64,000 nucleotides of DNA, taken from NCBI RefSeq assembly GCF_004923295.1, contig NZ_CP039636.1:346001-410000 (forward strand), read 5' to 3'. This DNA is from Azospirillum sp. TSH100. Its GTDB lineage: Bacteria > Pseudomonadota > Alphaproteobacteria > Azospirillales > Azospirillaceae. Positions 1 to 8,020 of this stretch are shown piece by piece. Position 1 is the first letter of the stretch, and each line of letters begins with the position of its first letter. The notes under the pieces are model-generated. The model was not told the DNA's origin and made no database searches. It saw nothing but the letters and a program-made list of their open reading frames with translations. A program made the translations under genes and the position numbers.

Positions 1-568
1 GCTCACCGGCCATCGCGATCGCGCGCAACTGGTCGGCGAGTGCGCGTTCGACGGCGCAGGCCTCTTCGCACAGGCTGCGGATCTCGGCGATGCTCGGCCG
101 CCATTTGCGGGTGCGGCGCCAGCGCCGCGCCGCCTGATCGATGGCCCAGGCCGGAAACTCTCCCAGATCGTCGGCCCAGTCCATCGCGAGCAATTGCTCC
201 ACCTCCGGCGTCGTTGCCTTCGCCGGGAAATGGCTGAGCAGAGCCAGCACCCGACCGAGCAGATGGTTTGCCGGTGCCGGCGCCAGGATACTGTCGTCGA
301 TTTCCGCGAGAGCCTTCCTGGCCAATGCGGCATGGCGCGGCGTCACGCCGTCCGGCGGCGTCCAGTCCTCCACCACGTCGGCGAAGCCATCTTCGGTGAA
401 CCGGCTGTGACGGCCCACATGCCCACGGTCGAGCAGACATCGCAACGGCTCCGGCAACGCCTCGCGCAGCATCCGGCTGCGCAAGGCCGGCGTCATTGCC
501 GGATCGAAGGGCAGCGGCAGGCTGGGCGGCGCAGCCGGCGATGCGGGAAACGGATGGAGATTGCTCAT
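1..568 (-). CDS. Hypothetical replication-associated protein, possible helicase-loader-like (3' end beyond window)
   Basis: The gene runs off the left edge, so only about 189 N-terminal residues are visible (begins MSNLHPFPASPAAPPSLPLP). The reading frame is open from the ATG at 568 to base 1. Its ATG overlaps the TGA of the upstream winged-helix gene by four bases (ATGA), a sign of translational coupling. Near residue 140-165 there is an acidic/aromatic then arginine-rich stretch (MDWADDLGEFPAWAIDQ, then RRWRRTRKWRPSIAEIRSLC). This resembles the small proteins that follow O-type replication proteins in lambdoid phages and load helicase, but similarity is judged by eye only. The function is inferred from position next to a DNA-binding partner and the iteron array; it could equally be an unrelated plasmid protein. 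Confidence 0.55.
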   Translation of the reverse strand, partial: MSNLHPFPASPAAPPSLPLPFDPAMTPALRSRMLREALPEPLRCLLDRGHVGRHSRFTEDGFADVVEDWTPPDGVTPRHAALARKALAEIDDSILAPAPANHLLGRVLALLSHFPAKATTPEVEQLLAMDWADDLGEFPAWAIDQAARRWRRTRKWRPSIAEIRSLCEEACAVERALADQLRAIAMAGE

Positions 569-1446
569 GCGACTCCCCAGGGATTGGCGGATGCGTTGGA
601 GGGCGTGCCGTTCAGGCGCGCGGCGACGCTGGCCCAGGCCGAGAGGCGTTGTTCGGCAGCCATCGTCGCCTCGGACGATGTTGAACGGCGCCCTGCCCGG
701 CTCTTCGCTTCACGGACTGCTGCCGCGGGCTGTGGCGCCATACGCCCGGCGTCCTGCAACAGCCAGGATCGCCATGCGGCAGCCGGATCGCGATACCGAT
801 AGCCATGGGCGCGGCATTGCTGGACGAAGCGTTCAGCATGGGCATCGACATCGACGGCCGGGAAGCGCCCGGCCGCCCAGTGCCGGTCGGCCGGGGCCGG
901 CAACCAGTCCTGCGGAACCTGTTCAGCGGCACCGACAATCTTCCGGTTGGCACTTCCTTGATCAGCGATCCCGTCATGTGCGCGTCGGTGGAGCGTGTCA
1001 GGAATCTGTTCTGATTCAGGCTGTTCGTGACTCGCTGCTGAACAGGGGGAGTCCATTGCTGAATCAGCGGGGTTGTCCATCCCCGCACCCTCGCCGGCCC
1101 GGTCGGCCACCCTGTCGTCGGCCAGCAGAACCAGCCGGTACCGGCAGCTCAGACGTCCGCCATTGGCCGAGCGGCGGTGTTCGATGCCAACCAGTCCAAG
1201 CGCTTCCAGCCTGCCGAGGATCCGGTTGACGGTCGGCCGGCTGCGCTTCAGCTTTTCCGCCAGTGTCGCCTGCGACGGCCAGCACACCCCCGCCTCGTCG
1301 GCGTAGGTGCTGAGCGCCGCCAGCACGGCAAGGCCGTCGGCGTCGAGGTCGGGATGGTCGAGCCACCAGGCCGGGATCCGGCCCCAGCGGTTCTGTCCGG
1401 TGCGGCTTTGGCCGGTGCGGTTGGGGTTCGTGCTGTTCTCAATCAT
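565..1446 (-). CDS. Winged helix-turn-helix replication-type DNA-binding protein
   Basis: This is a 293-residue protein. Residues about 20-95 form a helix-turn-helix domain of the type in phage O proteins and plasmid replication/regulatory proteins: the stretch around IPAWWLDHPDLDADGLAVLA leads into CWPSQATLAEKLKRSRPTVN and then a wing (GLVGIEHRRSANGGR). The rest is low-complexity and basic, with no recognised catalytic motif. An ATG 45 bases upstream (1491) is also in frame. I chose 1446 because GGAGGAG lies 11 bases before it and the extra residues look non-conserved. It diverges from the Rep initiator gene across the iteron region and overlaps the next gene by ATGA. It probably takes part in replication or its control; a purely regulatory role is possible. 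Confidence 0.7.
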   Translation of the reverse strand: MIENSTNPNRTGQSRTGQNRWGRIPAWWLDHPDLDADGLAVLAALSTYADEAGVCWPSQATLAEKLKRSRPTVNRILGRLEALGLVGIEHRRSANGGRLSCRYRLVLLADDRVADRAGEGAGMDNPADSAMDSPCSAASHEQPESEQIPDTLHRRAHDGIADQGSANRKIVGAAEQVPQDWLPAPADRHWAAGRFPAVDVDAHAERFVQQCRAHGYRYRDPAAAWRSWLLQDAGRMAPQPAAAVREAKSRAGRRSTSSEATMAAEQRLSAWASVAARLNGTPSNASANPWGVA

Positions 1447-1545
1447 CTGTGGCGATACTCCTCCGCGCCATGAGCGCAAGATTGGCCGCATGGCTGGCCG
1501 TCTCTATTGGCTGGGAGGATTCGGAGCGGTGGGCGGCAGAGTCGA

Positions 1546-2023
1546 ATCGCGGGCAGCAACTCCATGGCCGACCCATGGAGCAGAAACCCGCGTATGGTCA
1601 GCGACAGCCCGCGACCGTAAAGCCCCTGCCCGCGACCATGGAGCATTAGCCCGCGATGTCCGGCCGAATCGGAATCCTGGTGCCTTTGATCGCGGATATG
1701 GAGCTTTTGCCCGCGATTGGCCTGCCGTTGCTCGCCGCGATCCTGGAGCAACAGCCCGCGATTGTCCGCTGACAGCGGCGGTCGCGAGCAATCCGGCCAT
1801 TCATCCATCCGCTCCCGACGGCCATGGAGCCGCAGCCCGCGGTTCGGCTTCTGATGCCGGATGGCTGGCTGCGGCCGATTCTCCCCGATTCTTCAAGGAG
1901 TCGCGGCTGCGGGCCCTGTCAGACGAGGCTCGATGCGCCAATCGCGGGCTATCGCTCCATGATCGCGGGCCGTTGCTCCATCATCGCGGGGCGGAGCGCC
2001 ATATCCGCGGGCTGTCACTCCAT
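1546..2023. repeat. Iteron array, putative replication origin (oriV)
   Basis: Copies of a 20-bp repeat with consensus ATGGAGCNNNNGCCCGCGAT fill the gap between the divergent replication genes. Forward copies start near 1575, 1617, 1638, 1698, 1743 and 1824, with a degenerate copy around 1594-1615. Reverse-complement copies (ATCGCGGGCNNNNGCTCCAT) lie at 1546-1565, 1941-1960, 1962-1981, 1983-2002 and 2003-2023. The right-hand block is nearly contiguous with a 20-21 bp period, about two helical turns, so initiator molecules would bind one face. The two blocks mostly point toward each other. Iterons next to a Rep gene are the classic binding sites for winged-helix plasmid initiators. No clear DnaA box or long A/T-rich unwinding element was found. 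Confidence 0.85.
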
Positions 2024-2030
2024 CCCGGAT

Positions 2031-2046
2031 GCGGTAATTTCACCGC
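2031..2046. promoter_or_regulatory. Short inverted repeat upstream of the Rep gene
   Basis: GCGGT-AATTTC-ACCGC is a perfect five-base dyad 60 bases before the Rep initiator ATG and just after the last iteron. Many plasmid initiators repress their own promoter by binding an inverted repeat beside the iterons. This dyad is a candidate for that role, but it does not resemble the iteron sequence, so the link is only positional. Confidence 0.3.
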
Positions 2047-2105
2047 GTTCTGTTGCACCGGCGGGTCCGCCGCGCCATGGTTACTCCCGACCTTCGGAGA
2101 CGTTC

Positions 2106-3338
2106 ATGAGCAAGATGGCCCCGACCAGCGCCGCGCAGCTTATCCTGTTCGAGCTGGAAGACCGTTCGCAATCGCACCTGATCGCATTGTACGATCTGGC
2201 GCCGCGGTTCGTGTTCGTCTCCCGCGACAATGACAAGGAGAAGGCGGCCAAGGACAAGGGCGAGCTGGTCACCAAGGACAACTTCATCAAGTCGGTGCGG
2301 CGCGAGTTCGCCTTTCGCGGCCGCAACTACCGCCTGACCGTGCAACCTGCCCGTATCGATCGGCTCAGCACCGCCAAGAAGGACGACCGCGTCCCCGGTG
2401 CCGGCCCGGATCTGGTCGAAGTGGAGATCTTCCCGTCGGAGCGCGAACAGGTGGTGGAGCAGGTCGTCCGACGCCTCGCCATGGACCGCTCGCGCCTGTC
2501 GCTGACCGGCGAGAACCGCGACAAGGTGCAGATGCGTTTCAGCCTCTATGAGATCCAGCGGGAGCTGCGATCGGTCAATCACACCCTGTCGATCCAGGAC
2601 ATCCGCGAATCGCTGACCATCCTGGCCCGCTCCCGCATCATCATCTCCACCGGCGGCAGCGCCGAGCCGGGCAAGAAGAGCCGCGGGCAGAACCTGCTGG
2701 AATCGACCGCCTTCCCGGTGCTGGCGATCCGCTCGCGCCCCGATCTGGTCGACGAGGACGGCGGGGTCGAGGAGACCTATCTGGAATTCAATCCGCTGGT
2801 CTCCGCCGCCATCCGCGACCTGGAGTTCAAGCCGGTTTCCTACGCCTGGCTGATGAAGCTGAAGTCGCCGGTGTCGCGCTGGCTCTACAACCGCCTGTCG
2901 ATCGAATACGATACCGCCGATGACGAGGCGAAGCCGGTGTCGATCAGCGCCGACGAGATCATCAAGAACAGCGGCATGAACGAGTGGTCGCGCCGCCGCG
3001 ACACCCTGCGCGTGGTGACCGCCGCTGTCGACGCGCTGGTGGAGGAGGGGATCCTCGACATCGCCGACAAGGAATACACCAAGGTCGGCAAGCGCATCGA
3101 CGCCATCGACTATGTGCTGACCCCGTCGCAGAAGTTCCTCGATCAGGTCCGCCGAGGCCGTCGGGTGCAGACCACCAACATCGACCTGCTCAAGCAGATC
3201 GTCGGCAACGCCATGCGCCCGGATGGCTTCGTGCCACTGAAGGCCGGCGAGGTGGCGGAGATGCGCAACAAGCGCGCAAAGCGGCTGGCCGATCCCGCCA
3301 AGCCGGAGCAAACCGCACTGCCATTGCCGAAGAAGTAA
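2106..3338 (+). CDS. Plasmid replication initiator protein (RepA-like, winged helix)
   Basis: The 410-residue protein should bind the adjacent iterons and open the origin. The N-terminal part (from MSKMAPTSAAQLILFELEDR) is followed by a first winged-helix-like region (FSLYEIQRELRSVNHTLSIQ) and a second one around SPVSRWLYNRLSIEYD and SADEIIKNSGM. This two-winged-helix layout is typical of Rep_3/RepA-like initiators. The start at 2106 has GGAG seven bases upstream; earlier in-frame starts would place coding sequence across the iterons and give a proline/arginine-rich tail unlike the rest, so they were rejected. The C-terminus is basic (RNKRAKRLADPAKP). No partition genes (parAB) are in the window. 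The family assignment is by motif and context. Confidence 0.82.
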   Translation: MSKMAPTSAAQLILFELEDRSQSHLIALYDLAPRFVFVSRDNDKEKAAKDKGELVTKDNFIKSVRREFAFRGRNYRLTVQPARIDRLSTAKKDDRVPGAGPDLVEVEIFPSEREQVVEQVVRRLAMDRSRLSLTGENRDKVQMRFSLYEIQRELRSVNHTLSIQDIRESLTILARSRIIISTGGSAEPGKKSRGQNLLESTAFPVLAIRSRPDLVDEDGGVEETYLEFNPLVSAAIRDLEFKPVSYAWLMKLKSPVSRWLYNRLSIEYDTADDEAKPVSISADEIIKNSGMNEWSRRRDTLRVVTAAVDALVEEGILDIADKEYTKVGKRIDAIDYVLTPSQKFLDQVRRGRRVQTTNIDLLKQIVGNAMRPDGFVPLKAGEVAEMRNKRAKRLADPAKPEQTALPLPKK

Positions 3339-3342
3339 CGGC

Positions 3343-3978
3343 TCAGCGTGCGAGCAGGCGCCGCGCCACCAGCGTGATCGCGGTTCCCAGCAGGGCGCCG
3401 GCCAGCACGTCGGACGCCCAATGCCGGTGCTTCACCACCCGGCCGCTGGCGAGCGCTGCCGCAGTTCCGTAGATCAGCATGCTTTGCGCCGGCGTCCGGC
3501 TGACCGTTGCGAGTGCGGTCGCTGCGGCGAAGGCGCTCGCCGTATGCCCGGACGGCAGCGAGCGGGCGCTGATCCGCCATCCCGCTTTGCGCCGGGGCTC
3601 GCATTCGTCGGGGCGTCGGCGCTTCACGTAACGCTTGATCGAACGGCTGGCCGTGGCGGTTGCCACCAGTCCGGCCACGCCGACGGCACCGGTCCGGCGC
3701 AGGTCCGGCTGCCCGGTCAGCAGACCGACGAGGCCGGCGATGGCGAAACCGGGGATCAGCACATGGCGCTTTATGACGTAATGGCCCGCGGTTGCCAGCG
3801 CCTGGCTGATCGGACCCGGATCGCAGGTGACAATGTCGTGGAGCTTCGCATCCAGCGTGTCGACGGCGGTCAGGGCCGGCTGAAGCGCAGCGGGAGCGGG
3901 CTGTCCGCCATAGCCGATCCCGCCGCCCGGATTCTCGATGCCGCGCTGGTCTCCGCTCTGTCCGATGATGTCGCTCAA
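3343..3978 (-). CDS. PAP2-family phosphatase (membrane-bound lipid phosphatase)
   Basis: This 211-residue membrane protein has the three motifs of the PAP2/acid-phosphatase superfamily: KRYVKRRRP (residues 115-123), PSGH (142-145) and R180-x5-H186-x3-D190. These form the vanadate-type phosphatase site that removes phosphate from lipid phosphates such as phosphatidic acid or undecaprenyl pyrophosphate. Hydrophobic segments at about 72-110 and 150-178 fit a multi-pass inner-membrane protein. The start is TTG, since no in-frame ATG lies nearby; GGGGG sits a few bases upstream. It converges on the Rep gene with only four bases between their stops. The exact lipid substrate cannot be read from sequence. 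Confidence 0.85.
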   Translation of the reverse strand: MSDIIGQSGDQRGIENPGGGIGYGGQPAPAALQPALTAVDTLDAKLHDIVTCDPGPISQALATAGHYVIKRHVLIPGFAIAGLVGLLTGQPDLRRTGAVGVAGLVATATASRSIKRYVKRRRPDECEPRRKAGWRISARSLPSGHTASAFAAATALATVSRTPAQSMLIYGTAAALASGRVVKHRHWASDVLAGALLGTAITLVARRLLAR

Positions 3979-4036
3979 TGCCGGCCCCCTGCATGACGCG
4001 CCGCAAGATTGGCGCCGCAGGGGAACGCGGCAGACG

Positions 4037-4058
4037 CGGGGGCGGTTCCGCGCCCCCG
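4037..4058 (-). terminator. GC-rich hairpin after hutG
   Basis: CGGGGGCG and CGCCCCCG form a perfect eight-base stem with a six-base loop, just past the hutG stop. No U-run follows, so it may be a weak or Rho-assisted terminator or a transcript-stabilising hairpin for hutFHG. Confidence 0.45.
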
Positions 4059-4065
4059 TCGTGGG

Positions 4066-4881
4066 TCAGCCTTGCGCCAGTCGCCAGCCGGTGAAGGCGT
4101 CCAGCACCGCTGTAAGCACGCGCTGGAGCTTTTCCGCCCGGTCGGGGCGATAGGCGAAGGGCGGCGCCTCCTCGTCCATATAGCGGTCCTGCGCCAGTTC
4201 CATCTGGATGGCGTGGACGCCGCCCGCCGGCTGTCCATAGGCCCGGGTGATGTGGCCGCCGACGAAGCGCCCGTTGGTGACGCAGGTCATCCCCTCCGCC
4301 GCCGCCGCGCTTTCCATCGCCGTGACGACGCGGGCGGCCAGCTGCGGATCGCAACTGGTGCCCCGCGCCGTTCCCAGATTCAGGTCATGCAGCCGCCCGT
4401 CGAACAGGCGCGGCACATGGCTGCGGATCGAATGGGCGTCATAGAGCAGGGCGAAACCGTGCCGTGCCTTCACCCGCGCCAGTTCCGCCGCCAGCGCCGC
4501 GTGGTAGGGGCGCCAATAGCCCTCCACCCGCTGCGCCACCTCGTCCGCGTCGGGCGCTTGCCCGTCGCGGTAGAGCGGCGTGCCGTCGAACAGGATGTCC
4601 GGGCACAGGCCGGTGGTCGCCTGTCCCGGATAGAGGCTCTCACCGTCGGGCGGCCGGTTGAGATCGATGACATAGCGGGAATAGCGCGCGCTCAGCAGCG
4701 TCGCGCCCATGTTCCCGGCGAAGCCGTACAGGCGCGGCATGTGCCAGTCGGTGTCGCGCAGGGTCAGCGCCTCGTCCGTCAACCGTTCGGCCAGACCGGG
4801 GGACAGCTCGGTGCCGCAATGGGGCATGCTGACAACCAGCGGCCCTTCGCCCCGCACTAGATCGAAGACGGTGCCGGTCAT
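4066..4881 (-). CDS. hutG: N-formylglutamate deformylase
   Basis: The 271-residue protein belongs to the N-formylglutamate amidohydrolase family and should catalyse the last step of histidine degradation, N-formylglutamate + water to glutamate + formate. Family landmarks are the N-terminal LVVSMPHCGTELSP, a RDTDWHMPRLY region, DLNRPPDGESLYPG and LLYDAHSIRSHVPRLFDG, containing the likely metal-binding His/Asp residues. Length matches the family (about 260-270). It is the last gene of hutF-hutH-hutG and its ATG overlaps the hutH stop by four bases. Because HutF is present, this is the two-step route to glutamate used by pseudomonads rather than a formiminoglutamase. The sequence identification and locus context agree strongly. 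Confidence 0.95.
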   Translation of the reverse strand: MTGTVFDLVRGEGPLVVSMPHCGTELSPGLAERLTDEALTLRDTDWHMPRLYGFAGNMGATLLSARYSRYVIDLNRPPDGESLYPGQATTGLCPDILFDGTPLYRDGQAPDADEVAQRVEGYWRPYHAALAAELARVKARHGFALLYDAHSIRSHVPRLFDGRLHDLNLGTARGTSCDPQLAARVVTAMESAAAAEGMTCVTNGRFVGGHITRAYGQPAGGVHAIQMELAQDRYMDEEAPPFAYRPDRAEKLQRVLTAVLDAFTGWRLAQG

Positions 4882-6416
4882 TGCGCGGTCTCCAGCGAAA
4901 CCGGCATCAGCTGGTCCAGCGCGCCGTTGCGCACCAGCGCACCGATGGCGGCCAGATCCGGGGCGAAGTAGCGATCCACCTCATAGCGCGGCACCTCGGC
5001 GCGGATGGTGGCGATGGCCTGCTCCAGCCGCTCGGTGGTCTTCAGCGGGCGATGGAACTCCAGCCCCTGAATCGCGGCCAAAAGCTCTATACCGACGATG
5101 TCGGCGACGTTGCCGGCTATGTCGCCCAGCCGCCGCGCCGCGAAGGTCGCCATGCTGACATGGTCCTCCTGGTTGGCGGAGGTCGGCAGGCTGTCGACGC
5201 TGGCGGGGTGGGCGAGCGTCTTGTTCTCCGACGCCAGGGCGGCGGCGGTGACATGGGCGATCATGAAGCCGGAATTCAGCCCCGGCTCGGCGACCAGGAA
5301 GGGCGGCAGGCCGCTGATGGTGGTGTCGATCAGCATTGCGATGCGGCGCTCGGCCAGGGCGCCGATCTCCGACGCGGCGATGGCGAGCTGGTCGGCGGCC
5401 ATCGCCACCGGCTCCGCATGGAAGTTGCCGCCGGACAGCACCTCGCCGGTGTCGACCAGCACCAGCGGGTTGTCGGTGACGCCGTTTGCCTCGATCACCA
5501 GGGTGCGCGCCGCCTGCCGCATCTGGTCGAGCACCGCGCCCATCACCTGAGGCTGGCAGCGCAGGCTGTAGGGGTCCTGTACCCGGTGGCAGTCGGGGCC
5601 CTGGTGGCTGGCGTTCAACTCGCTGCCGGCCAGCACCTCGCGGAAGGCGGCGGCGACGGCGATCTGGCCGGGCTGGCCGCGCAGCGCGCTGATGCGGGCG
5701 TCGAACGGACGATGGCTGCCCATCACCGCCTCGACCGACAGGGAGCCGGCGACCAGCGCCGCCTTGAAGGTGCGCTCGATCTCGAACAGGCCGGCGAGCG
5801 CCAGACCGGTGGAGACCTGGGTGCCGTTGATGAGAGCAAGACCTTCCTTGGCCTTCAGGTCGAAGACCGGCAGGCCGGCGATGCGCAGCCCCTCTTCCGC
5901 CGGCAGCGTCTCGCCCTTCACCCGGACATGGCCGATGCCGAGCAGCACGCCGCACAGATGGGCCAGCGGCGCCAGATCGCCCGAGGCACCGACGGAGCCC
6001 TTGCCCGGCACCACCGGCAGCACGTCGGCCTCATAGAGCTTCAGCAGCGCGTCGACCAGCGCCGGACGGACGCCCGAGGCGCCGACCGCGAGGCTGACCG
6101 CCTTGATGACGAGGATCAGCCGCACCACGCCGTCGGCCAGCGGGGCGCCGACGCCGGTGGCGTGCGACAGGATCAGGTTGCGCTGGAGCGTCTCCAGATC
6201 CGACGCGGCGATGTGGGTGTGGGCCAGCTTGCCGAAGCCGGTGTTGACGCCATAGACCGCCTCGTCGCCGCCGGCGATCCGGTCGATCAGCGCGCGCGAG
6301 CGCTCCATCCGCGGATAGGCCGCCGGGTCGAGCGTCAGGGCCGGACGGTCGCGGTAGATGCTGCGCAGCGTGTCGAGCGACAGCGCGCCCGGAACCAGAG
6401 TGATGCTCTCGCTCAT
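4878..6416 (-). CDS. hutH: Histidine ammonia-lyase
   Basis: The 512-residue enzyme converts L-histidine to trans-urocanate and ammonia, the entry step of the hut pathway. The self-processing Ala-Ser-Gly that forms the MIO cofactor is visible in GSVGASGDLAPLAH (A144-S145-G146). The catalytic tyrosine region YGVNTGFGKL is at 55-64, and other family landmarks are NGTQVSTGLAL and NQEDHVSMA. Length is normal. The ATG at 6416 overlaps the hutF TGA by four bases; the open frame continues upstream through hutF in another frame, but that extension is a shadow. It lies between hutF and hutG and should be induced with them through HutC. Confidence 0.97.
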   Translation of the reverse strand: MSESITLVPGALSLDTLRSIYRDRPALTLDPAAYPRMERSRALIDRIAGGDEAVYGVNTGFGKLAHTHIAASDLETLQRNLILSHATGVGAPLADGVVRLILVIKAVSLAVGASGVRPALVDALLKLYEADVLPVVPGKGSVGASGDLAPLAHLCGVLLGIGHVRVKGETLPAEEGLRIAGLPVFDLKAKEGLALINGTQVSTGLALAGLFEIERTFKAALVAGSLSVEAVMGSHRPFDARISALRGQPGQIAVAAAFREVLAGSELNASHQGPDCHRVQDPYSLRCQPQVMGAVLDQMRQAARTLVIEANGVTDNPLVLVDTGEVLSGGNFHAEPVAMAADQLAIAASEIGALAERRIAMLIDTTISGLPPFLVAEPGLNSGFMIAHVTAAALASENKTLAHPASVDSLPTSANQEDHVSMATFAARRLGDIAGNVADIVGIELLAAIQGLEFHRPLKTTERLEQAIATIRAEVPRYEVDRYFAPDLAAIGALVRNGALDQLMPVSLETAQ

Positions 6417-7777
6417 CCCAGAAGTCTCCCAAGTGTCTTTTTGAAGCGGTCGGCGATCTCCTCCTCGCGCGGGTGATGGCGGTCGCGGACGACGGCGCGT
6501 CCGGCGATCACCACATCGCGCACGAGGGGAGCGTTGCCGGCGAAAATCCAGCCGTCCAGCAGCGCGTCGCCTTTTCGCGCCGCCAGCAGCGGGTGGTCGG
6601 TGTCGAGCAGGACGAGGTCGGCGCGAAGCCCGGCGGCGATGCGCCCGGCCTCGAAGCCGGTCGCCTGTGCGCCGCCGGCCTGGGCGTCCTCCACCAGCCG
6701 GCGGGCGGTGGAACCTCGGGGGCCGCCGGCCAGGACGGTGCGCCGGCCGCTGGTCAGCCGCGCGCCATATTCCAGCCAGCGCAGATCCTCCACCGGGCTG
6801 ACGGAGATGTGGCTGTCGGACCCGATGCCCCAGCGCCCGCCCTGCGCCATGTAGGGTTCGGCGGTGAAGAAGCCGTCGCCCAGATTGGCCTCGGTGGTCG
6901 GGCACAGGCCGGCGACGGCGCCGCTGACTGCAACGCCCGTCACCTCGGCCTCGGTCATATGGGTCGCGTGGATCAGGCACCAGCGGCCATCGACCGGCTG
7001 GGTGTCCAGCAGATGCTCGACCGGACGGCGGCCATGGTGGGCGAGGCAGTCCTCGACCTCCCGGCGTTGCTCGGCGATGTGGATGTGGACCGGCCCTTGC
7101 GAATGGGCGGCGACGGTCTCGGTCAGCAACCCGTCCGGCACGGCGCGCAAGGAATGCGGGGCGATGCCGAGTTGCACGTCGTCGGCTGCGCCATAGGCGC
7201 TGCGCAGGGCCCCGGTCAGCCGGGCGAACCCTGCCCCGTCGTGGATGAAGCGGCGCTGCCCGGCGGTCGGCGGGGTGCCGCCGAAGCCCGATGCATTGTA
7301 CAGAACCGGCAGCAGCGTGATCGGCAGGCCGACGGCACGCGCGGCGGCAATGGCGCGGTGGCTCATCTCCGCCGGGTCGGCGTAGGCGCTGCCGTCGCGG
7401 TCATGGTGCAGGTAATGGAATTCGGCGATGGCAGTGAAGCCGGCCTTCAGCGTCTCGACATAGAGCTGGGCGGCAACCGCCTCGAAATCCTCCGGATCCA
7501 TGCGGTCGAGCGCGTGGTACATCACCTCTCGCCAGCTCCAGAAACTGTCGGAGCCCTCGCCGGAGGATTCGCCCATCCCGGCGATGGCGCGCTGGTGGGC
7601 GTGGGAGTGCAGGTTGGCGATGCCGGCGACCGCCGCCCCGGCAAAGCGCTCCGCATCGGCCGGGCAGGCGGCGCCGGGCGTTGCCGAGACGATCCGGCCG
7701 CGCTCGTCCACCGTGACCAGCACATCCTCCGCCCAGCCGTCCGGCAGCAGCGCCGAGGCAAAAAACAGGTTGCTCAT
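6413..7777 (-). CDS. hutF: Formimidoylglutamate deiminase
   Basis: The 454-residue protein is an amidohydrolase-superfamily deiminase that converts N-formimino-L-glutamate to N-formyl-L-glutamate and ammonia. The metal-binding motif NLHSHAHQRA follows a short beta domain; further landmarks are GIAPHSLRAVP, HIHIAEQRREVEDC and GIGSDSHISVSP (conserved His and Asp ligands). Length is typical (about 450). The ATG at 7777 lies 15 bases after a TATAAT box. It is the first gene of hutF-hutH-hutG, with four-base overlaps throughout. HutF with HutG marks the five-enzyme histidine pathway. Confidence 0.95.
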   Translation of the reverse strand: MSNLFFASALLPDGWAEDVLVTVDERGRIVSATPGAACPADAERFAGAAVAGIANLHSHAHQRAIAGMGESSGEGSDSFWSWREVMYHALDRMDPEDFEAVAAQLYVETLKAGFTAIAEFHYLHHDRDGSAYADPAEMSHRAIAAARAVGLPITLLPVLYNASGFGGTPPTAGQRRFIHDGAGFARLTGALRSAYGAADDVQLGIAPHSLRAVPDGLLTETVAAHSQGPVHIHIAEQRREVEDCLAHHGRRPVEHLLDTQPVDGRWCLIHATHMTEAEVTGVAVSGAVAGLCPTTEANLGDGFFTAEPYMAQGGRWGIGSDSHISVSPVEDLRWLEYGARLTSGRRTVLAGGPRGSTARRLVEDAQAGGAQATGFEAGRIAAGLRADLVLLDTDHPLLAARKGDALLDGWIFAGNAPLVRDVVIAGRAVVRDRHHPREEEIADRFKKTLGRLLG

Positions 7778-7792
7778 GAGGGCGCCCTCGCT

Positions 7793-7823
7793 ATTATAGA
7801 CAACACTATACAAGTATAGGCAA
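7793..7823 (-). promoter_or_regulatory. hutF promoter with embedded HutC-type operator
   Basis: On the minus strand a perfect TATAAT (7793-7798) is preceded after 19 bases by TTGCCT (7818-7823), a plausible sigma-70-type promoter for hutFHG. Between them is the 14-bp palindrome CTATAC-AA-GTATAG (7806-7819), and the -10 itself lies in a smaller dyad, CTATTATAG (7791-7799). GntR-family HutC repressors bind TATAC/GTATA-type palindromes, and hutC is encoded 1.5 kb away. Placing the operator between -35 and -10 would allow simple steric repression relieved by urocanate. The same gap must also drive hutI, so the site may control both directions. Confidence 0.65.
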
Positions 7824-7877
7824 CTTGCTGCCAAGAGCCTTCTTTCGTTAGCGTGCCTCTCCCAAGCCTGGGCTAAT

Positions 7878-7992
7878 CTCCCTCTCCCCTCGGGGAGAGG
7901 GCTGGGGTGAGGGGGACGCACAGGATGGATTTTTGTCGACGGGCCGCCACGCATCCCCCTCACCCTAACCCTCTCCCCGGGGGGGAGAGGGG
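7878..7992. repeat. Inverted pair of REP-like elements
   Basis: Two units face each other: 7878-7919 (CCCTCTCCCC, GGGGAGAGGG, then GGGGTGAGGGGG) and 7951-7992 (its reverse complement, with CCCCCTCACCCTAACCCTC and GGGGGGAGAGG). Each can fold on itself and the two can pair with each other. The same element recurs in other intergenic spaces of the window. It lies in the leader of hutI and may affect transcript stability or expression. Confidence 0.75.
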
Positions 7993-8020
7993 ACTGGACC
8001 GAGTAGAAGGATTCGAACCG

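Noticed and set aside
1546..2023. CRISPR array
   Set aside because: The repeats are 20 bp, in both orientations and nearly back-to-back or irregularly spaced, with no unique spacers or cas genes; they are iterons.
1..3338. Prophage at the left end
   Set aside because: Only O/P-like replication genes are seen; no integrase, capsid, portal or lysis genes, and the adjacent gene is a plasmid Rep initiator.
4878..6980. HutH extended upstream to 700 residues
   Set aside because: The extra N-terminus overlaps hutF in another frame and is Arg/Pro-rich; the ATG at 6416 matches the HAL family start and overlaps hutF by ATGA.
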